DNA of 64,000 nt, taken from contig CANCER010000005.1 of assembly GCA_947375135.1 (NCBI GenBank), positions 110,544-174,543 of the forward strand. The letters are read 5' to 3'. The first letter of the stretch is position 1. The number at the start of each line of letters is the position of its first letter. This document shows, in pieces, positions 1 through 9,842 of this stretch. The DNA comes from Comamonadaceae bacterium. Its GTDB lineage: Bacteria > Pseudomonadota > Gammaproteobacteria > Burkholderiales > Burkholderiaceae_C. Both the position numbers and the translations under genes were made by a program. The notes below the pieces were generated by a model that worked only from the letters and a program-made list of their open reading frames with translations, was not told the origin of the DNA and did no database searches.

Positions 1-350
1 AAACGTGTCAGGGACGCAGCCAGGTTTTGCGCATCCTCCTGGAGCTTGCTGTCCAGCGCGGCCACTTCGCCCAGCAGGCGCTGCGCATGGGTGAGCGACT
101 TCAGCGCATCCTCCATGCCATCGTTCTCGCCGGTGGCGGCAGAGTCTGTGACGTACTGCTGGACCTGGATGGCCTCGACGTGCGTCTGGGCCAGCAGGCT
201 GGCCAGCCGGTCTGTCACCTGGTGCTCAAAGTCGCTGCGAGCGCGTATCTCATGCAAGGAGGTAATGGAGCCCGCCAGAATCCAGACGATCAGAAAGACC
301 GACAGGGCGATGTAGCCCGGAATGAACGCTCTGAGTCTGTGTGAATTCAT
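1..350 (-). CDS. Methyl-accepting chemotaxis-like protein, N-terminal part (gene runs off the window start)
   Basis: Reverse-strand reading from ATG at 350: MNSHRLRAFIPGYIALSVFLIVWILAGSITSLHEIRARSDFEHQVTDRLASLLAQTHVEA; N-terminal TM then helical periplasmic region typical of MCP/sensor proteins; truncated. Confidence 0.5.
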   Translation of the reverse strand, partial: MNSHRLRAFIPGYIALSVFLIVWILAGSITSLHEIRARSDFEHQVTDRLASLLAQTHVEAIQVQQYVTDSAATGENDGMEDALKSLTHAQRLLGEVAALDSKLQEDAQNLAASLTR

Positions 351-535
351 CGCCTGGCGCCCGTGAAAGCGGTTTTATGTCGTTGCGATCCAGTTTAAGA
401 GAATCCGGCGCGGTTGCGCGCCGCGTTGTCGCAGGCCAATGCCCCTTGTTTTTCCAGGTTGATGACGCGGGGCTTACGGGCGACCTAGGGTTAACCCTTA
501 AAATTAGATCACTTGAATTTACGAAAGGACGGATC

Positions 536-778
536 ATGTCCCCTCTGATGAGCGCCGCTGTGCGCAGCCCTGACGGCGTAGCCCCCGCATTGGCTGAAAT
601 GGCTCGTTTGGGCAGCGATTATCTGGCTTTGCCCTTCGACGTGGCGCGGGAGCAGTACGCCAAGTCGGTGCGTGCCGGCCTCGTCGAGCGCTCGCTGATT
701 GCCTCGGCCCGCTTCGAGCATGTGCTCAGCGCGATGGAGAGCCTGATGCTGGGCTGTCTGGCCCGGAGCTACCGGTAG
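536..778 (+). CDS. Small hypothetical protein (80 aa)
   Basis: ORF from ATG 536 with purine-rich SD-like AAAGGA upstream; 3' end overlaps the convergent SulP gene. Confidence 0.45.
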   Translation: MSPLMSAAVRSPDGVAPALAEMARLGSDYLALPFDVAREQYAKSVRAGLVERSLIASARFEHVLSAMESLMLGCLARSYR

Positions 779-2591
779 ACAGGGCGTCTTCCCAGTCCAG
801 CCAGTCCACCTGGTGGGTTGCGACATAGCGTTCCACCGAACTGCCGATGGTCGGAAAAAAGTGGTCACTGCCGATTTTTTCGAACAGGCCATAGCGCCGC
901 AGATGGTCCTTGACCGGGCCCTTGGTCTCGGCGAAGCACAGCTGGATACCCTCCTGTTGCAGTTCTTCATACAGCTCGCCCAGCACATCGGCGGCGGTGG
1001 AGTCCACATCGGTGACCGGCTCGGCGGCCGCTACCAGCCAACGCGTTTTGGTGGGTGCCGTAGACACGGCCCGCAAGACCTGCGCACGAAACATTTCCGC
1101 ATTGGCAAAAAAGAGGGGTGCATCCCAGCGAAATAACACCAGGCCGGGAATGCGCCTGGCCTCGGGGTGGCGCGACACGTCGTGGTAACCCTTCATGCCG
1201 TCCACCCGCCCCAGTACTGCATGGTAGGGGCGCCAGGCGCGCCAGACCAGCAGCATGAGCGAAATGGCCACGGCGATAAAAATGCCCTGCACCACCCCCA
1301 ACAGCGCCACGCCCAGCAGGCAGACGTTGGACAGCACGAACTCCTCGCGCCGCAGGTGGTACAGGCGCTTGACGTTCCGGACCTCCAGAATCGTCCAGCA
1401 AGCCGCGATCACCACCGCGCCCAAGGCGGCAGTGGGCAGGTGCGCCATCAACTGGGGCGCAAACAGCAGTAACACCGCAATGCCCGCGGCGCCGACCACG
1501 CCCGTGACCTGGGTGCGCGAGCCGGCCGACTCGGCCACCGGCGTGCGTGACGAACTGCTGCTGACAGAAAAGCCCTGAAACAGGCCTGTGGCCACATTGG
1601 CCAGCCCCAGGGCCATGATTTCCTGGTTGTCGTCCACGTAGTACTTTCCGCGGGTAGCGTAGATGCGCGAGAGCACGCTCATGTCGGCAATGGAAACCAG
1701 GGCGATCGCGACTGCACTGGCTGCCAACTGGTAGGCATCGTCCATGCGGATGGCCGGAATGGTGAAGGACGGCAAGCCTTGCGGCAGTACCCCCACCACG
1801 GCGACCTGCGCGCCCCCGGCCCCATCCAACGCGCGCACCGCCAGCGTGGCGCCCACCACGGCCAACAGCACACCCGGCACGCGTGGAAGCCAGCGTTTGC
1901 AGGCAAATATCAGCACCAGACAGCACCCGCCAATGGCCAGCGCTGACCCGTTGGTCTGGCCGGCGCGCACGCCGCCGTAGAGTGCGACGGCCGATTCGAG
2001 CAAGCTGCCGCCCTGGATGCGAAAGCCCAGCAGCTGGGGCAGTTGGCTTACCAGCAGGGTCAGTGCCATGCCGTTGAGGTAGCCGTAGCGGATGGGCTTG
2101 GACAGCAGGTCCGTGATGAAGCCGAAACGGGCCAGTCCTGCCAGCATGCAAAACAGGCCGCCCATCAGCGCCAGTGCGGCGGCCAAACTGGCAGCGCGTG
2201 CCGGATCACCGCCGGCCATGGGCAACACGGTCGCGGCTACCAGGGCGGCCAGCGCCGAGTCCGGGCCGATGACCAGGATGCGGCTGGGGCCGAAGACGGC
2301 ATAGACCAGCAGGGGAATGATGGTGGCGTAGAGACCGTAGATGGGCGACAGACCGGTAGCTTCTGCATAGCCCATGCCCACCGGTGCCAGCAGCGCAGTC
2401 AGCACCAGACCGGCACCCAGGTCTTTGGAAAATGTAGCCAGGTTGTAGTTGCGAAGAAGGGACAGGCCGGGCAGCCAGCGGCGCAGGCCGGCATGGCGCG
2501 TATGCCGGCTTGAACTGGAGCGGGTTGGGGTTTGATCGTTGGAATCCATGCTTTTTTGAAGGGTGCCTTTAGCTGCCACCATTCTTTCCAT
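726..2591 (-). CDS. SulP family inorganic anion transporter with C-terminal STAS domain
   Basis: 621 aa; GLSPIYGLYATIIPLLVYAVFGPSRILVIGPDSA and C-terminal STAS-like region; start may be internal (MDSNDQTPTRSS). Confidence 0.9.
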   Translation of the reverse strand: MERMVAAKGTLQKSMDSNDQTPTRSSSSRHTRHAGLRRWLPGLSLLRNYNLATFSKDLGAGLVLTALLAPVGMGYAEATGLSPIYGLYATIIPLLVYAVFGPSRILVIGPDSALAALVAATVLPMAGGDPARAASLAAALALMGGLFCMLAGLARFGFITDLLSKPIRYGYLNGMALTLLVSQLPQLLGFRIQGGSLLESAVALYGGVRAGQTNGSALAIGGCCLVLIFACKRWLPRVPGVLLAVVGATLAVRALDGAGGAQVAVVGVLPQGLPSFTIPAIRMDDAYQLAASAVAIALVSIADMSVLSRIYATRGKYYVDDNQEIMALGLANVATGLFQGFSVSSSSSRTPVAESAGSRTQVTGVVGAAGIAVLLLFAPQLMAHLPTAALGAVVIAACWTILEVRNVKRLYHLRREEFVLSNVCLLGVALLGVVQGIFIAVAISLMLLVWRAWRPYHAVLGRVDGMKGYHDVSRHPEARRIPGLVLFRWDAPLFFANAEMFRAQVLRAVSTAPTKTRWLVAAAEPVTDVDSTAADVLGELYEELQQEGIQLCFAETKGPVKDHLRRYGLFEKIGSDHFFPTIGSSVERYVATHQVDWLDWEDALSTGSSGPDSPASGSPSR

Positions 2592-2656
2592 TTTCAGAAT
2601 GTGCGCAACCCGGACGGTGGCGCGGTGCGCTGAAACGCAGGCGTTGCGATGGACGC

Positions 2657-2689
2657 AAAAAAAAGGGGCGCGACGCGCCCCCTTTTTTT
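2657..2689 (-). terminator. Strong intrinsic terminator (possibly bidirectional)
   Basis: A8-GGGGCGCG-AC-GCGCCCC-C-T7 hairpin between the stress-protein stop and the SulP start. Confidence 0.85.
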
Positions 2690-2703
2690 CGACGGATAGC
2701 GCC

Positions 2704-3156
2704 TCAGACCTGCCGCACCACCAGCAGCGAGATCGGGCTGATGCGCGTCAGGCTCTCGGCCACGCTCCCCACCAGCAGGCGCTTGATGCCACCACCACCG
2801 TGCGCGCCCACCACCAGCAGATCGGCACCCCAGGACTGGGCCGCATCGGCAATCGCTTCGGCCACGCGCCGGTTGGCGGATTCAATCAGCAGGCGCTCCG
2901 TCGGGCAACCGGCGGCTGTGGCGCGGGCCACGGCGTCGTCCAGCATCTTGTTGGCGCCTATGCGGATTTCTTCCTTGATCTTGTCCACATTGATGAAGGA
3001 GCCCAGGCCCATGCCGTGTTGCATCAGGTCGGCCTCGTCCGCCACAAAGGTGACGCAAAGTCGGGCCTTGAAGGCCTGGGCCATGGCAATGGCTTCATCC
3101 AAGGCGCGGTTGGCGGTGCTGCTGCCATCGATGGCGACAAATACGTGTTTTTTCAT
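2704..3156 (-). CDS. Universal stress protein (UspA family)
   Basis: 150 aa; MKKHVFVAIDGSSTANRALDEA...DLLVVGAHGGGGIKRLLVGSVAESLTRISPISLLVVR. Confidence 0.93.
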   Translation of the reverse strand: MKKHVFVAIDGSSTANRALDEAIAMAQAFKARLCVTFVADEADLMQHGMGLGSFINVDKIKEEIRIGANKMLDDAVARATAAGCPTERLLIESANRRVAEAIADAAQSWGADLLVVGAHGGGGIKRLLVGSVAESLTRISPISLLVVRQV

Positions 3157-3171
3157 GGTTGTTCTTTCGGG

Positions 3172-4833
3172 TTACTTGGACACCAGCATGGTGAAGGGCC
3201 AGACATAGGCTTGCAGGGTCACAAAGACGCCGACCAGACAGGCCAGTGCCATCGAGTGGAAGAAGACAAAGCGCAGGATGTCGCCTTCGTGGTTGAACCA
3301 TTTGGTGGCGGTGGATGCCACGACGATGGACTGGGCATCAATCATCTTGCCCATCACGCCGCCCGAACTGTTGGCTGCACCCATCAGGTTGGCCGACAGG
3401 CCGAGCTGCTCGGCTGCCACTTTTTGCATGCCGCCAAACAGCACGTTGGAGGCGGTGTCCGAGCCGGTCATGGCCACGCCGATCCAGCCCATCAGGGTGC
3501 CGAAGAAGGGGTAGAACCAGCCGGTGTTGGCAAAGGCCAGGCCCAGGGTGGTGTCGGTGCCGGAGTAGCGTGTCAGCGTGCCCAGGCCCAGCATCAGCAC
3601 GATGGTGGCCAGCGAGTAGCGCACCAGCCAGAAGGTGCGCAGATAGACCATGGCAATCTGCAGCAGCTTGTAGTTCATCACCAGCGCGCCGAGCACGGAC
3701 GCCAGCAGAATGCCGGTGCCGGTGGCGGACAGCAGGTTGAGCGTGTAGACGGCCGCTTCCTTGGTCGGATGGACCACCACGGGTGCCACTTTTTCCACCA
3801 GCAGGTGCAGGCCGCCCATTTCGAACTTGGGTGCATAGATGCCGTTGAGGAAGGTCTTGACCACCGGCAGACCCCAGATAAACACGAACACCGTCAGGAT
3901 CGCCCAGGGCATCCAGGCGCGCACCATGTCGGCCATGGAATGCTGGGTGATGGTGCCGGCTTGGGCGGGCGCATCCTCTTCGCTATGGCGTCCGCGCAGC
4001 GAGACCGAAGTCCAGATTTCCTTGGGTTGCCAGACGCGCAAAAAGCCGATCAGGCTGGCCATGGAAATGATGGCGGAAATAATGCCGACCAGCTCCGGCC
4101 CCATGTAGTTCGACACCAGGTATTCGGGGATGGCAAAGCTCACCGATGTCACCAGGATGGCGGGCCAGACTTGCATCATGCCCTTGCGCCCGGCAAAGGC
4201 CCAGACCAGCCAGAACGGAATCAGCAGCGAGAAGAAGGCCAGCTGCGTACCGATGGTGGCGGTCACCGCGGCCAGGTCATAGCCGTGCACCTTGGCCAGC
4301 GTGATCACCGGCGTGCCCAGGGCGCCGAAGGCCACGGGCGCGGTGTTGGCAATCAGGGTCAGCCCCGATGCGGCCAGCGGCGAAAAGCCCAGGCCGATCA
4401 GGATACCGGCCGTCACTGCCACCGGTGTGCCAAAGCCCGCCGCACCTTCAAAGAAAGCGCCAAAGCAAAACGCGATCAGCAGCAGCTGCAGGCGCCGGTC
4501 CTGGGTGATACCCGAGAGCGAGTCCTGCAGCACCTTGAAGCTGCCGTTCTGTTCGGCCAGTTGCTGCAAAAAGATGATGTTAAGCACAATCCAGCCGATC
4601 GGCAGCAGGCCGGTAAAGCCGCCCAACAGTGCGGCCTTGCCCGCCATTTCAGCGGGCATGCCATAGGCCAGGATGGCGATGGCCAGGGCGCTTAGCAGGC
4701 CCAGGCCCGCGGCGATATGCGCCTTGATATGCAGAAAGCCCAGGCAGATCAGCATCACCGCGACCGGCACGGCGGCCAGTAGGGTGGAGATGACCATATT
4801 CCCGAACGGGTCGTAAACTTGTTGCCAGATCAT
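3172..4833 (-). CDS. lldP: L-lactate permease
   Basis: 553 aa; LctP-family sequence (IWQQVYDPFGN...; GFGTPVAVTAGILIGLGF; AAANSSGGVMGKMIDAQSIVVA); next to lactate dehydrogenase genes. Confidence 0.93.
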   Translation of the reverse strand: MIWQQVYDPFGNMVISTLLAAVPVAVMLICLGFLHIKAHIAAGLGLLSALAIAILAYGMPAEMAGKAALLGGFTGLLPIGWIVLNIIFLQQLAEQNGSFKVLQDSLSGITQDRRLQLLLIAFCFGAFFEGAAGFGTPVAVTAGILIGLGFSPLAASGLTLIANTAPVAFGALGTPVITLAKVHGYDLAAVTATIGTQLAFFSLLIPFWLVWAFAGRKGMMQVWPAILVTSVSFAIPEYLVSNYMGPELVGIISAIISMASLIGFLRVWQPKEIWTSVSLRGRHSEEDAPAQAGTITQHSMADMVRAWMPWAILTVFVFIWGLPVVKTFLNGIYAPKFEMGGLHLLVEKVAPVVVHPTKEAAVYTLNLLSATGTGILLASVLGALVMNYKLLQIAMVYLRTFWLVRYSLATIVLMLGLGTLTRYSGTDTTLGLAFANTGWFYPFFGTLMGWIGVAMTGSDTASNVLFGGMQKVAAEQLGLSANLMGAANSSGGVMGKMIDAQSIVVASTATKWFNHEGDILRFVFFHSMALACLVGVFVTLQAYVWPFTMLVSK

Positions 4834-4921
4834 GGGTTGTTCCTCATTGGTTTTTGAAAATTGAAAATCGTGAAATCAGTGTGTGGGGGCGCGGCGCGCA
4901 GCGGGTCTTCGTGGTGGTTGT

Positions 4922-7726
4922 TTAGCAAGCCGGTGCGTCCTCCTTGCGGCTGCACTCTTCGAGCAGATAGGCAACCGCGTGGTAAGGCCGTCCGGTCTCT
5001 TCGGTCAGGCCGATCTCGCAGGTGCGGTTGGTGGAAACGCCTTCGCAGCAGGTACTGGGCAACTCCGCGTGGATCTTGCGTAGCGCGTGGGTGTTGAGTT
5101 CGGGCACGACAAAGCCGCGGTCGCCGGCAAAGCCGCAGCAGGTCACGCCGGCGGGCTCCACCACTTGCTCGGCACAGGCAGATACCAGTTGGCGCAGCTT
5201 CTCATGCGTGCCGGTGCGCCTGGCGCTGCAGTTGATGTGCAGGGCAATGGGCCCTGGTTTTTTCTGCAGGCGGTGCTGCAGGCGCGGCAGCAGGGCGTCC
5301 ACCGCGAACTCATGGAAGTCCAGAATCTGCACGCGCCCGGCCAGCAGCTTTTGCATGCGCACGGAGCAACTGCTGGCATCCAGAATGATGGGGTAGTGGC
5401 CACCCTTGCCATCGTCGGCAGCAGCCAGCAGCGCCGTGGTCAGCGCATTGGACATGGCGTCCGCTTCTTCGGCCATGCCCTTGCTGGCCAGCATCAGGCC
5501 GCAGCAGAGTTTGTCAAAGCCTTCGGGCAGGCGCGGCGCGTAGCCGGCGCGTATCAGCAACTCGATCACCACATAGGCCAGTCCGGCCTCATCTCTGGTG
5601 TTGCCACCAAAGATGCGCGCGCCGCAGGTGGGGAAATACACCACCGGGTCGCCAGAGGAAGTGCGCAGTTGCTGCATGGGGTCTGCCTGCGGCAGGCGTC
5701 CGGCCTGCGGCATGGACTTTTTCCAGACACCGCCGGAGAGCTTGTTGAGCAGATCACCGCCCACCACCTTGGCGGCGATATGGCCTGCGCTCAGGCCCGC
5801 GCGGGACATGGTCGCCACCTTGCCAAAGTTCTCGCCTACAAGCTTGCCGACCGTGTGACTGGCGCTGCCCAGACCGCGGCCGCGCAGCAGGCGCGTGAGT
5901 TCACCGGTGTCGATACCCACGGGACAAGCGGTGGAGCACATGCCGCAACCGGCGCAGGTGTCCAGGCCGAAGTAGGCAAAGTCGGTGGCTACGCTGCCGG
6001 GGTCTTCCTGGGCCGCTTCGCGGCGCGACAGTTCACGCCAACTGACGATGCGCTGGCGCGGGGACAGGGTGAGGCGGTGCGAGGGGCACAGCGGTTCGCA
6101 AAAGCCGCATTCAATGCAGCTGTCGACAATCGCCTCGGCGGCCGGCATGGGCTTGAGGTGCTTCAGGTGCGATGCCGGGTCATCGGTGAGGATGACGCCG
6201 GGATTCAGCAATCCGCTCGGGTCGAACAAGGCCTTTATGCGGCGCATCAGATCGGTGGCTTGCTGGCCCCATTCCATCTCCACAAACGGGGCCATATTGC
6301 GGCCGGTGCCATGCTCGGCTTTCAGAGAGCCGTCGTACTTCTTCACCACCAGATCACAGACATCGTCCATGAAGCGCGCGTAGCGCTGCACCTCGGCCTC
6401 GTCGCCAAAGTCCTGCGTGAAGACGAAGTGCAGATTGCCTTCCAGCGCGTGGCCGAAGATGATGGCCTCGCTGTAGCCGTGCTTGAGAAACAGGGCCTGC
6501 AAATCCAGCGTGGCGGCGGCCAGGGATTCAATCGGGAAGGCCACGTCTTCAATGATCACCGTGGTGCCGGCCTTGCGCATGGCGCCGACCGAGGGGAAGG
6601 TGCCCTTGCGGACTTTCCAGTACATCTCGCAGGTGGCGGCATCAGAGGAGAACTGGGGTGGCTCTACGGTTTCAATACCTTGCAGCGCTTGCAAAACCGC
6701 GTCCATTTTCAGCTGCAGCGCAACGGCTGTTTCGGCGCGTACTTCAATCAGCAGGGCGGCCGCGTCAGAACCCAGGGTCTGGATCACCGCAGGCAGGCCG
6801 GGCTTGGTTTCCACCGAGCGCAACGCAGGGCGGTCCAGCAGTTCAACTGCTGCCACGGGCTTCGGCTTGAGCTGGATCACCGCATCGCAAGCACTTGCAA
6901 TGGTGGGGAAGAACACCAGCGCGCTGGCCTTGAACGGGTCTTCGGCCACAGTGTCAAACGTGATGCTGGAGATAAAGCCCAGCGTGCCTTCCGAGCCGAT
7001 CATCAGGTGCGACAGGATGTGGATCGGGTCGATGTAATCGATCAGCGCATTCAGGCTGTAGCCGGTGGTGTTCTTGATCTTGTACTTGTGGCGGATGCGC
7101 CCGGCCAGATCGTCGTCGGCGCGGGTCTGCTCACCCATCATCTGCAGTTCATCCAGCAATGCGCGGTGGCTGGTGCGGAAGGCGGCAAGGCTGTGCGCAT
7201 CCTGCGTGTCCAGCACGCTGCCGTCGGCCAGCAGCACGCGCATGCCTTGCAGGGTGCGGTAGCTGTTTTGCGCCGTGCCGCAGCACATGCCGGATGCATT
7301 GTTGGCCGCAATGCCGCCGATCTTGCAGGCGTTGATCGAGGCCGGGTCCGGCCCGATCTTGCGGCCGAGCGGCGCCAGACGGAAGTTGACCTCGCCGCCG
7401 ATGATGCCGGGCCCCAGGCGCACGCTGGCAGCGTCCGGCGCGATCTCGCAGGTGGCAAAGCCTTCGCCGATCAGCATCAGCACGCCATCGGTGACGGCCT
7501 GACCCGACAGGCTGGTGCCGGCCGCGCGAATCGTCACCGGGCGGTGGTGGGCGTGGGCGATTGCCAGAACGGCCTGGACCTCAGCCTCGTTTTCCACGAT
7601 GGCCACCACCTCGGGCGTGAGGCGGTAAAAACTGGCGTCCGTGCCATAGGCCAGGCGGCGCAGGTCGTCGAATACCACTTGTTTGGCAGGCAGAGCCTTG
7701 CCGAGGGCGTTGATGAGTGGGCTCAT
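4922..7726 (-). CDS. FAD-linked oxidase/Fe-S protein, GlcD+GlcF-type fused D-lactate (or 2-hydroxyacid) dehydrogenase
   Basis: Start MSPLINALGKALPAKQVVFDD at 7726; FAD_binding_4 (VTIRAAGTSLSGQAVTDGVL), two ferredoxin motifs (CIECGFCEPLCPS, CAGCGMCSTACP), C-terminal CCG-type motifs. Confidence 0.9.
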   Translation of the reverse strand: MSPLINALGKALPAKQVVFDDLRRLAYGTDASFYRLTPEVVAIVENEAEVQAVLAIAHAHHRPVTIRAAGTSLSGQAVTDGVLMLIGEGFATCEIAPDAASVRLGPGIIGGEVNFRLAPLGRKIGPDPASINACKIGGIAANNASGMCCGTAQNSYRTLQGMRVLLADGSVLDTQDAHSLAAFRTSHRALLDELQMMGEQTRADDDLAGRIRHKYKIKNTTGYSLNALIDYIDPIHILSHLMIGSEGTLGFISSITFDTVAEDPFKASALVFFPTIASACDAVIQLKPKPVAAVELLDRPALRSVETKPGLPAVIQTLGSDAAALLIEVRAETAVALQLKMDAVLQALQGIETVEPPQFSSDAATCEMYWKVRKGTFPSVGAMRKAGTTVIIEDVAFPIESLAAATLDLQALFLKHGYSEAIIFGHALEGNLHFVFTQDFGDEAEVQRYARFMDDVCDLVVKKYDGSLKAEHGTGRNMAPFVEMEWGQQATDLMRRIKALFDPSGLLNPGVILTDDPASHLKHLKPMPAAEAIVDSCIECGFCEPLCPSHRLTLSPRQRIVSWRELSRREAAQEDPGSVATDFAYFGLDTCAGCGMCSTACPVGIDTGELTRLLRGRGLGSASHTVGKLVGENFGKVATMSRAGLSAGHIAAKVVGGDLLNKLSGGVWKKSMPQAGRLPQADPMQQLRTSSGDPVVYFPTCGARIFGGNTRDEAGLAYVVIELLIRAGYAPRLPEGFDKLCCGLMLASKGMAEEADAMSNALTTALLAAADDGKGGHYPIILDASSCSVRMQKLLAGRVQILDFHEFAVDALLPRLQHRLQKKPGPIALHINCSARRTGTHEKLRQLVSACAEQVVEPAGVTCCGFAGDRGFVVPELNTHALRKIHAELPSTCCEGVSTNRTCEIGLTEETGRPYHAVAYLLEECSRKEDAPAC

Positions 7727-9159
7727 TTCTTGTTCTCCTCTTTCAATAAGTCGCGTAGCCGTTTGGCGGCGGGGACCAGGGGCGTGCGGCTGCGCGTCCA
7801 GGCACCCTGCTCCGAGGGAGACATGGACCGTCCGCGGCTCATGAACCACGATGCCAGGCGGTACATGCCCGCGCGGCTGTAGATCTGCGACCACACGCTC
7901 CACACCGCCGCTCCAGCCACGCTACGCCCGGCACCGCTGCCGCGCAATCTGGCATCTGCCGTATTCGGGCGGGCCTGCGCCTCGTTGCGCAGGCGCACCA
8001 GGATGTCGGGAATCGGGATCTTCACCGGGCAGACTTCGCCGCAGGCGCCGCACAGCGTGGAGGCGAATGCCAGCGGGTAGGTGCTCTCCAGGCCCAGCAT
8101 GTGCGGCGAGATGATGGCGCCGATCGGTCCGGGGTAGGTGGTGCCGTAGGCGTGGCCGCCTATGCGCGCATACACCGGGCAATGGTTCATGCAGGCGCCG
8201 CAGCGGATGCACTGCAGCGTGGCGCGCAACTCCTCGTCGGCAAAGGCCTGGGTACGGCCGTTGTCCAGCAAAATCAAGTGCATCTCTTCCGGGCCGTCAA
8301 GCTCACCGGCGCGGCGCGGGCCGCTGATCAGGTTGACATAGGTGGTGATGGGCTGGCCGGTGGCCGAGCGCGTCAGCAGGCTGACCAGTGGTGCCACATG
8401 CTCCAGCTTTTCCACCACTTTTTCAATGCCGGTGATGGCAATGTGGATGCGCGGCACGGTGGTGCACATGCGGCCGTTGCCTTCGTTTTCCACCAGGCAC
8501 AAAGTTCCGGTCTCAGAAACGGCAAAGTTCACACCCGAGAGGCCAATGTCCGCCTCGGCAAACTTGGCGCGCAGCACGCGCCGGCCAATAGCGATGAGCG
8601 CGTCCACGTCTTCGGTGTAGCGCACGCCCGGCACTTCCTTGGCAAACAGGGCGGCGATTTCCTGCTTGGTTTTGTGGATGGCCGGCATGATGATGTGCGA
8701 GGGCGTCTCACCGGCCAGTTGCACGATGTACTCGCCCATGTCCGACTCAAAGGCCTCGATGCCCGCGGCCTCCATGGCGTGGTTAAAACCCACCTCTTCG
8801 CTCACCATGGACTTGCCCTTGATGATGCGTTTGGCCTGCGCCCTATGGGCAATGCGGAGGGCGATGGCATTGGCCTCCTCGCCGTTCTGCGCCCAGTGCA
8901 CCTGCACGCCGCGTGCCTGCAAGTTAGCCTCCAACTGCTCCAAGAGACGCGGCAGATTGGCCAGGCTGTATTTTCTGATCGCCTCGCCCAGGTTGCGCAG
9001 GCCTTGCAGCTCGGAATCGTCGGTAAATTGTGCCTTGCGCTTGCTTTGGAGATAGTCCATGGCACCGCGGAAATTCTTGCGCTGGGCCGGGTCGTTGAGC
9101 ACGGCGCGGCTGCGTGCCTGAAAGTCTTCGCGCGGGTGGATTTGGATGACCTTGTTCAT
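7723..9159 (-). CDS. lutB: LutB/YkgF-like iron-sulfur protein, L-lactate utilisation
   Basis: 478 aa; CIRCGACMNHCPVY and CGACGEVCPVKIPIPDIL; GVNFAVSETGTLCLVENEGN; overlaps neighbours as in lut operons. Confidence 0.9.
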   Translation of the reverse strand: MNKVIQIHPREDFQARSRAVLNDPAQRKNFRGAMDYLQSKRKAQFTDDSELQGLRNLGEAIRKYSLANLPRLLEQLEANLQARGVQVHWAQNGEEANAIALRIAHRAQAKRIIKGKSMVSEEVGFNHAMEAAGIEAFESDMGEYIVQLAGETPSHIIMPAIHKTKQEIAALFAKEVPGVRYTEDVDALIAIGRRVLRAKFAEADIGLSGVNFAVSETGTLCLVENEGNGRMCTTVPRIHIAITGIEKVVEKLEHVAPLVSLLTRSATGQPITTYVNLISGPRRAGELDGPEEMHLILLDNGRTQAFADEELRATLQCIRCGACMNHCPVYARIGGHAYGTTYPGPIGAIISPHMLGLESTYPLAFASTLCGACGEVCPVKIPIPDILVRLRNEAQARPNTADARLRGSGAGRSVAGAAVWSVWSQIYSRAGMYRLASWFMSRGRSMSPSEQGAWTRSRTPLVPAAKRLRDLLKEENKK

Positions 9160-9842
9160 GCCGCATCACTTTCTTGAGCGCCGTCGGCCTGCAGCAGCAA
9201 GAGCACCAGTTCCTTGGGACCGTGCGCCCCATAGGCCAGGGTTTGCTGGATGTCGGCGGTCTTGCTCGGGCCGCTGATCAGCAGGGCATTGGTCGGCATG
9301 GCACCGGTCCAGCCTTCAATTTGCATGGCCTGGTGGAAGTCGGCGTGGATGGCGTTTTCCTCCAGCAGCACAAAGTGCACCGAGGGCACCAGCGACATCA
9401 GGCGCGGCTCTTCCGGGGTCGGCCACAGGATCAGGCTGCCAGTCTCGGCAATGGCGCTGCGGGCCAGGGTCAGGGATGCGTCCACACCGTCAAACAGCTG
9501 GTCTTGCCATGTAGCAATCGGCTGTGCGTAGCGCAGCACCTGCAGGCCGGGCGGCGCGCAGTCTTGCAGTGCGTTGCCGTGCGGCGTGTTGTTGCCTACC
9601 AGCACCTGCAGCACCCCCTTGGTGGCGCACAGTTGCAGCAGGGTGGTTATCCAGCTGTCCTGCGAGACCACATGCACCTCGGTGTGAACGGCTTCCAGGG
9701 CGGCGCGCAGGCGTGCAGAACGCTGGGCCCTGTTTTCGCTGCGGCGCTGCGCGGCGTACCAGGCCGACACATCGGGCAGGGCGGACGTGTTGGCAATCAC
9801 GGTGGCGCGCAGCTTGCCGAAGATGGCGTCGCGCGCGCTCAT
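9156..9842 (-). CDS. lutC: LutC/YkgG family protein (LUD domain)
   Basis: Start MSARDAIFGKLRA at 9842; ASLTLARSAIAETGSLILWPTPEEPRLMSLVPSVHFVLL. Confidence 0.88.
   Translation of the reverse strand: MSARDAIFGKLRATVIANTSALPDVSAWYAAQRRSENRAQRSARLRAALEAVHTEVHVVSQDSWITTLLQLCATKGVLQVLVGNNTPHGNALQDCAPPGLQVLRYAQPIATWQDQLFDGVDASLTLARSAIAETGSLILWPTPEEPRLMSLVPSVHFVLLEENAIHADFHQAMQIEGWTGAMPTNALLISGPSKTADIQQTLAYGAHGPKELVLLLLQADGAQESDAA

Noticed and set aside
2563-4695. 710-aa plus-strand ORF opposite the stress protein and lactate permease
   Set aside because: Antisense artefact; crosses a strong terminator and two real genes.
5087-7882. 931-aa plus-strand ORF opposite the FAD/Fe-S dehydrogenase
   Set aside because: Antisense artefact of GC-rich coding DNA; no recognisable domain.
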